The notes beneath the pieces are model-generated. The model was not told the origin of the DNA. It did not search any database and saw only the letters and a list, made by a program, of their open reading frames with translations. Both the position numbers and the translations under genes were made by a program. From positions 1-23,858 of the forward strand of contig JAGOCV010000014.1 of NCBI GenBank assembly GCA_017998575.1: a DNA stretch of 23,858 nt. The letters are read 5' to 3'. Of the stretch, positions 20,364 to 23,858 are shown piece after piece. The stretch is from Burkholderiaceae bacterium. Lineage in GTDB: Bacteria; Pseudomonadota; Gammaproteobacteria; Burkholderiales; Burkholderiaceae. Within the stretch, counting starts at the first letter, position 1; the number at the start of each line of letters is the position of its first letter.

Positions 20364-21743
20364 TCAGCGCCGGGGCGTCACGCGCGTGTCCAGCGCCGCG
20401 GGCTGGTAATCGGGCCGGAACCGGCAGCCGTCGCCGAACTGCGCCTTGAAGCCTTCGCACTGCGCGGCGATCTGCGCCGGCGTGGGTCGGGGCCCGCCGC
20501 GGGCCCAGCCCGACAGCGCGGCCAGGAGGGTGGGGTACACCGGGTCACTCAGGTAGCTGTGCGTGTCGTCGGCCGTGAAGGTCTGCACCAGATGGCCGTC
20601 GGTGCCGGCGCGTTGCATGGTGCGGCGGAAGGCGTCTTCCATCTCGACGAACGCCGTGGGGTCGCCGATGCCGTGCACGGTGAGCACGGGCACGGGGATG
20701 CGTCCGTCCGGATCGGTGTCGGCGCCGAAGGCGGCCACGGCGGCGGGGTCGGCCGTGTAGCGCAGCAGGCTGCGGTTGAACACGGCGTCGTCCGGCGAGC
20801 CGACATAGCGCGCCGTGGCGTTGTCGAACACGTTGCGCCCGCCCGTGCGCTTCCAGGCGATGTCGTGGAAGTGCCAGGTGCCCCAGTTCAGGTGGGCCTG
20901 GATGGAGCTCTCCGGGATCTTCAGCACGCGCGTGAGGGTGTCCACCTTGCGCTGCTGGTCGGGCGTGCGCTGCGCGGCGGGCTTGTCCAGCGCCAGGCAG
21001 GCGTTGACGCGCGAGCGCAGGTCGGCCTGCGTCATCGTGCCGTTCTCGGGCAGGCCCTGCCACAGCGGGTACTGCACTTCGTCGGGCCGCGGGTGATTGC
21101 CGCACAGGTGCTGGTAGATCACGCGCAGGTCGAGCCGGAAGTCATACGCGCGGGTGCCGCCGGCCAGCACGCCGCTGGTCAGCAGCACGGCGTCGTAGGG
21201 GCGCCGGCCGGTGCCGTCGTCGGTGAACATCGACGCGCCCACGGCGGCCACGCTGGCGCCCCACGACTGGCCGTGCAGGATCGTGAACTGCGGCCGGGCC
21301 ACCTGCTGCACGAAGATGCGGCGCAGCCGCTCGGTGTCTTCGGCGGCGGGGCGCACGGTCACGCCGCCCTGGCGGAAGCTCGATCCGGCCCAGGCGTAGC
21401 CCGCGCGCACGGTGATGGACCAGCGGTCGAGGTCTTCCACCGTGCGGGCCAGCGTGGGGGGGCCAAGCGTGGGGCCGCCATGTGCATGCATCACCAGCGT
21501 GCCGTTCCATTGCGGCGGCACGGCGATCAGGTAGTGCGCACCGGCCGAGTCGCGGCCGGACAGGCAGCGCGTGCCTGCGGGCACCTTCGACGTGGCCGGG
21601 CACGCCATGGGCTGCGGTGCGGCCTCGGCGGTGGCGGGCAGGGTGGCCGAGGGGCGCGGCGGCGCGGCGCAGCCGGCCAGCGCGGTGAGGGCAGCGGCCA
21701 GCAGCGCCGCCGCCGGGGCACGCCAGGGGCGATGGGATGTCAT
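20364..21743 (-). CDS. Lipoprotein alpha/beta hydrolase
   Basis: This 459-residue protein from ATG 21743 has a lipoprotein signal: basic start, hydrophobic segment and lipobox LAGC with acylated Cys25, so it is membrane-anchored outside the cytoplasm. The hydrolase triad is visible: nucleophile Ser160 in GQSWGAS, Asp361 in HGIGDPTAF and His395 in DDTHSYL. The HAHGG motif at 86-90 provides the oxyanion region. Several Cys residues (48, 60, 214, 249 and near the C-terminus) could form disulfides. The overall plan resembles secreted esterases of the tannase/feruloyl type more than lipases, but the substrate cannot be told. An upstream ATG giving 16 more residues would spoil the signal peptide and is rejected. 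It is divergent from a LysR gene with 142 bases between them, so it is a likely LysR target. Confidence 0.85.
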   Translation of the reverse strand: MTSHRPWRAPAAALLAAALTALAGCAAPPRPSATLPATAEAAPQPMACPATSKVPAGTRCLSGRDSAGAHYLIAVPPQWNGTLVMHAHGGPTLGPPTLARTVEDLDRWSITVRAGYAWAGSSFRQGGVTVRPAAEDTERLRRIFVQQVARPQFTILHGQSWGASVAAVGASMFTDDGTGRRPYDAVLLTSGVLAGGTRAYDFRLDLRVIYQHLCGNHPRPDEVQYPLWQGLPENGTMTQADLRSRVNACLALDKPAAQRTPDQQRKVDTLTRVLKIPESSIQAHLNWGTWHFHDIAWKRTGGRNVFDNATARYVGSPDDAVFNRSLLRYTADPAAVAAFGADTDPDGRIPVPVLTVHGIGDPTAFVEMEDAFRRTMQRAGTDGHLVQTFTADDTHSYLSDPVYPTLLAALSGWARGGPRPTPAQIAAQCEGFKAQFGDGCRFRPDYQPAALDTRVTPRR

Positions 21744-21824
21744 TCGTGTGTCTCCGGTTTCATGCGTGTGGCGCCGACGATAGGCGGCCATGTGCAGTGC
21801 GTCAAATACGACGATCGAGGCGTC

Positions 21825-21839
21825 TGCAGACGTTCTGCA
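21825..21839. promoter_or_regulatory. Candidate LysR-type binding site between hydrolase and lysR genes
   Basis: TGCAGA-CGT-TCTGCA is a perfect 15-bp dyad (6-bp arms) 46 bases before the lysR start, in the divergent promoter region. LysR-type regulators usually bind such dyads near their own promoter; the exact T-N11-A form is not met. Confidence 0.5.
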
Positions 21840-21885
21840 TATGTAGACTCGGATGCCTGTCCAGACAGAATCCGGGAGACGACCG

Positions 21886-22818
21886 ATGGAGCTCAGGCAG
21901 TTGCGCTACTTCGTGGCAGTGGCCGAAGCCGGCCACATCACGCAGGCCGCCGCGCGGCTGGGCATGCAGCAGCCACCGCTCAGCCAGCAGATACGCGCGC
22001 TCGAGATGCGGCTGGGGCTGGTGCTGTTCGATCGCCATCCCAAGGGTGTCACGCTCACCGACAGCGGCCAGGTGCTGCTGGCCGAGAGCCGGCGCCTGCT
22101 GGCCGAGGCCGACGCCATGGGGCGACGCATGCAGGCGCTATCGGCCGGGCATGCGGGCGTGCTGTCGGTCGGCTTCACCAGCTCGGCCGCCGCGCATGCG
22201 TTCACGCCCCAGGTCCTGCGCAAGAGCCGCGCAACCTATCCGTCGATCGCATTGCAGATCGGCGAAGACCATGCCGCGGGCCTGACCGAGGCCGTGCTCG
22301 AAGGGCGGCTGCACTGCGGCTTCCTGCGCGTGCCGGTGGCGCGCCCGCCGGGCCTGGTGTTCGAGACGCTGCTGCGCGAGCCGGTGCTGGCGGCGCTGCC
22401 GGCCGGCCACCCGCTGGCCGATGCGCCCGAGGGCCTGCGGCTGAAGGCGCTGCGTGGTGAGCGCTTCATCCTCGTGCGGCGCAGCGGCGCGCCGGGGCTG
22501 TATGCCGAGCTGCTGGCGCTGTGCGAGAAGCGCGGCTTCCTGCCGGACGTCACGCACGAGGTGCCGCGCATGATGACCGCGCTCAACCTGGTGGCGGCCG
22601 GCGAAGGCGTGACGGTGGTGCCGGCGTCGATGCGTGGCGCGCATCCCGAGGCCATCGCCTACCGGCCGCTGGCCGACGGCGCGAGTCTGGATGCGCCGCT
22701 GACCCTGGTGTGGCGGCGCGGCGAAGCGCAGGGCGCGCTGGGCTCGTTCATCGCGCTGGTGCGCGAGGCCGCAGCCGGGCAGCCCGTGGCCCGCAGCCGC
22801 CGGGCAGCGCGCACATGA
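21886..22818 (+). CDS. LysR-type transcriptional regulator
   Basis: This 310-residue regulator has the standard N-terminal helix-turn-helix (MELRQLRYFVAVAEAGHITQAAARLGMQQPPLSQQI, recognition part about residues 18-46) and a C-terminal effector-binding domain with typical segments LSVGFTSSAAAHAF, FLRVPVARPPGLVFETLLREPVLAALPAGHPLA and VAAGEGVTVVPASM. This is close to the benzoate/catechol (CatR/BenM-like) branch. The ATG at 21886 follows GGGAGA (21874-21879); an upstream in-frame ATG at 21853 is too long for the family. Its stop overlaps the start of the next Bug gene (ATGA), so the two are translationally coupled. The effector is probably a carboxylic acid handled by the neighbouring receptor or hydrolase (inference). 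Confidence 0.93.
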   Translation: MELRQLRYFVAVAEAGHITQAAARLGMQQPPLSQQIRALEMRLGLVLFDRHPKGVTLTDSGQVLLAESRRLLAEADAMGRRMQALSAGHAGVLSVGFTSSAAAHAFTPQVLRKSRATYPSIALQIGEDHAAGLTEAVLEGRLHCGFLRVPVARPPGLVFETLLREPVLAALPAGHPLADAPEGLRLKALRGERFILVRRSGAPGLYAELLALCEKRGFLPDVTHEVPRMMTALNLVAAGEGVTVVPASMRGAHPEAIAYRPLADGASLDAPLTLVWRRGEAQGALGSFIALVREAAAGQPVARSRRAART

Positions 22819-23771
22819 CGCAGCGGCGCCGTCAGGTGATCCGCGTTGCGGGCGCGGCAGCGGTTCTGGGCGCCGCCGGCCCGCTGCGCGCGCTGGGCAC
22901 GGCCGTGCGCATCGTGGTGGCGTATCCGCCGGGTGGCGTGAGCGACGCCGCCGCGCGCCTGCTGGCCACGCTGCTCGAGCCCGCGCTGCAGGCGCCCGTC
23001 ATCGTCGAGAACCGCGGCGGCGCCGGCGGCAGCGTGGCGCTGGCCGGCGTGGCGCGCGCGGCGCCCGATGGGCGCACGTTGGGCTTTTCGGCCATCAGCC
23101 CGCTCACGCTGTCGCCGCATTTCGGCGTGGCTGCGCCGCCGGTCGTGCCTGTCATCGGCGTCATGCGCACGCCGCAGCTGCTGGTGGCCACGCCGGCGAT
23201 GGCGGCCACGGGGTTTGCCGACATGCTGCGGCTGGCACGTGCGCGGGCGGCATCCGCCGCCGGCGGCCTGCGCTGGGCCACGTCGGGCGTGGGCACGCTG
23301 GGCCACCTCATCCTCGAAGAGGTGCGCCGCGCCACGCAGCTCGACGTGGTGCACATCCCGTACGCGGGGGGCGCGCCGCAGTTGCAGGACGCACTGGCCG
23401 GCCGGTTCGAGCTGCTGTCCACCAATCTCGCGCCGCTGCAGCTGGACTACGTGGCGTCCGGCCGTCTGGTGCCGCTGGCGCTGGGCGCGCGGCAACGCAC
23501 GGCGCTGCTGCCGCAGGTGCCCACCTTCGCCGAGGTCGATTGCCCGGGCGCCAACCGCTCGTCGCTGTTCGGGCTGTTCGCGCCGCAGGGCACGCCGGCC
23601 GTGCAGGTGGCGCGGCTGCACGCGGCCTGCAGCACGGCGCTGCGGCAACCGGCCTTCGTGCAGATGCTGGGCGGCTCGGGCAACGAGTCCGGCGCCGATA
23701 CGGCAGAGGCCTTCGCGCGCGAGATCGCTCACGAGTTCGCGGCCAATCGCGGGCTGTTCACGCGGCGTTGA
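22815..23771 (+). CDS. Bug-family (TctC-like) substrate-binding protein
   Basis: This 318-residue receptor is the third of its type in the window. The signal MTQRRRQVIRVAGAAAVLGAAG contains adjacent arginines and resembles a Tat signal, with cleavage expected near residue 27. The mature protein shows IVVAYPPGGVSDAAARLLA, ENRGGAGGSVALAGVARAAPDGRTLG, WATSGVGTLGHLILEEV, HIPYAGGAPQLQDALAGRFE and LPQVPTFAEVDCPGA, the ordered Bug landmarks. The ATG at 22815 overlaps the lysR stop, which is unusual for a receptor and suggests expression is tied to the regulator. No tctAB genes follow within the window. Confidence 0.92.
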   Translation: MTQRRRQVIRVAGAAAVLGAAGPLRALGTAVRIVVAYPPGGVSDAAARLLATLLEPALQAPVIVENRGGAGGSVALAGVARAAPDGRTLGFSAISPLTLSPHFGVAAPPVVPVIGVMRTPQLLVATPAMAATGFADMLRLARARAASAAGGLRWATSGVGTLGHLILEEVRRATQLDVVHIPYAGGAPQLQDALAGRFELLSTNLAPLQLDYVASGRLVPLALGARQRTALLPQVPTFAEVDCPGANRSSLFGLFAPQGTPAVQVARLHAACSTALRQPAFVQMLGGSGNESGADTAEAFAREIAHEFAANRGLFTRR

Positions 23772-23801
23772 CCGCCACGCCGCACGGTTAACATTTCGGC
23801 C

Positions 23802-23858
23802 ATGCCCGCCGCCATCGACACGCCCCCGCACGCCCTGCCGCGCGATGCCCAGCGCATC
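23802..23858 (+). CDS. Start of a further gene (3' partial, 19 codons)
   Basis: An ATG 30 bases after the Bug stop opens a frame (MPAAIDTPPHALPRD and on) that runs off the window. No good ribosome binding site precedes it. Such Pro/Ala-rich starts occur before membrane transporters, but 19 residues are too few for a call. Confidence 0.4.
   Translation, partial: MPAAIDTPPHALPRDAQRI

Noticed and set aside
1..23858. CRISPR array, rRNA or tRNA genes
   Set aside because: No regularly spaced direct repeats and no tRNA-like cloverleaf or rRNA segments were noticed on either strand by eye.

Overview
The window is high-GC DNA from a Burkholderiales bacterium, most likely Comamonadaceae. The grounds are three Bug-type (TctC-like) solute receptors, a complete tripartite tricarboxylate transporter with its TctD/TctE two-component system, and family-level resemblance of most proteins to Comamonadaceae homologues. 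Almost all of the window is chromosomal, but two stretches (about 9.4-10.6 kb and 12.7-15.0 kb) are littered with remnants of mobile DNA.

Layout. 1-7180: a 3'-partial gene for a 4,5-dihydroxyphthalate-decarboxylase-like protein, a Bug receptor, then tctE and tctD on the minus strand, divergent from tctC-tctB-tctA, which end at a clear intrinsic terminator. 7203-9379: an arsenic resistance operon, arsR-arsB-arsC. 9421-10532: a broken HigA-type antitoxin gene, a dispersed palindromic repeat, and the first C4-RNA cassette. 10582-12699: a membrane-anchored protein of unknown function, a probable small RNA on the minus strand, and a PHB-depolymerase-family esterase. 12718-14960: another copy of the dispersed repeat, a stand-alone receiver protein bracketed by a 22-bp inverted repeat, a broken tyrosine integrase, the second C4-RNA cassette and a decayed rhuM gene. 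15172-20251: a low-complexity Gly/Arg/Tyr/Gln protein, a class II UvrA paralogue encoded next to a substrate-binding-like protein without signal peptide, and two small unknown proteins. 20364-23858: a lipoprotein alpha/beta hydrolase divergent from a LysR regulator that overlaps a third Bug receptor, then the first codons of another gene.

The most interesting content is the pair of C4-like antisense RNA cassettes (9830-10413 and 13906-14473). Each has a -35/17-bp/-10 promoter, a short segment carrying target sites a1 and b1 followed by a terminator hairpin, a three-way-junction RNA carrying the antisense segments b' and a', then target sites a2 and b2, with b2 covering the Shine-Dalgarno sequence of a roughly 100-residue protein of unknown function. 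All four a pairings and all four b pairings are intact. Where the two copies differ, the paired partners mostly changed together, which is strong internal evidence for the structure and suggests two partly insulated specificities. The layout matches the C4 immunity circuit of phages P1 and P7, but the controlled gene is a different one and the cassettes sit among mobile-element debris.

The rest works as ordinary accessory metabolism. TctC/TctD/TctE sense and TctA/TctB import a carboxylate. The decarboxylase-like protein and its Bug receptor suggest use of an aromatic or other carboxylic acid. ArsR/ArsB/ArsC give arsenate and arsenite resistance.
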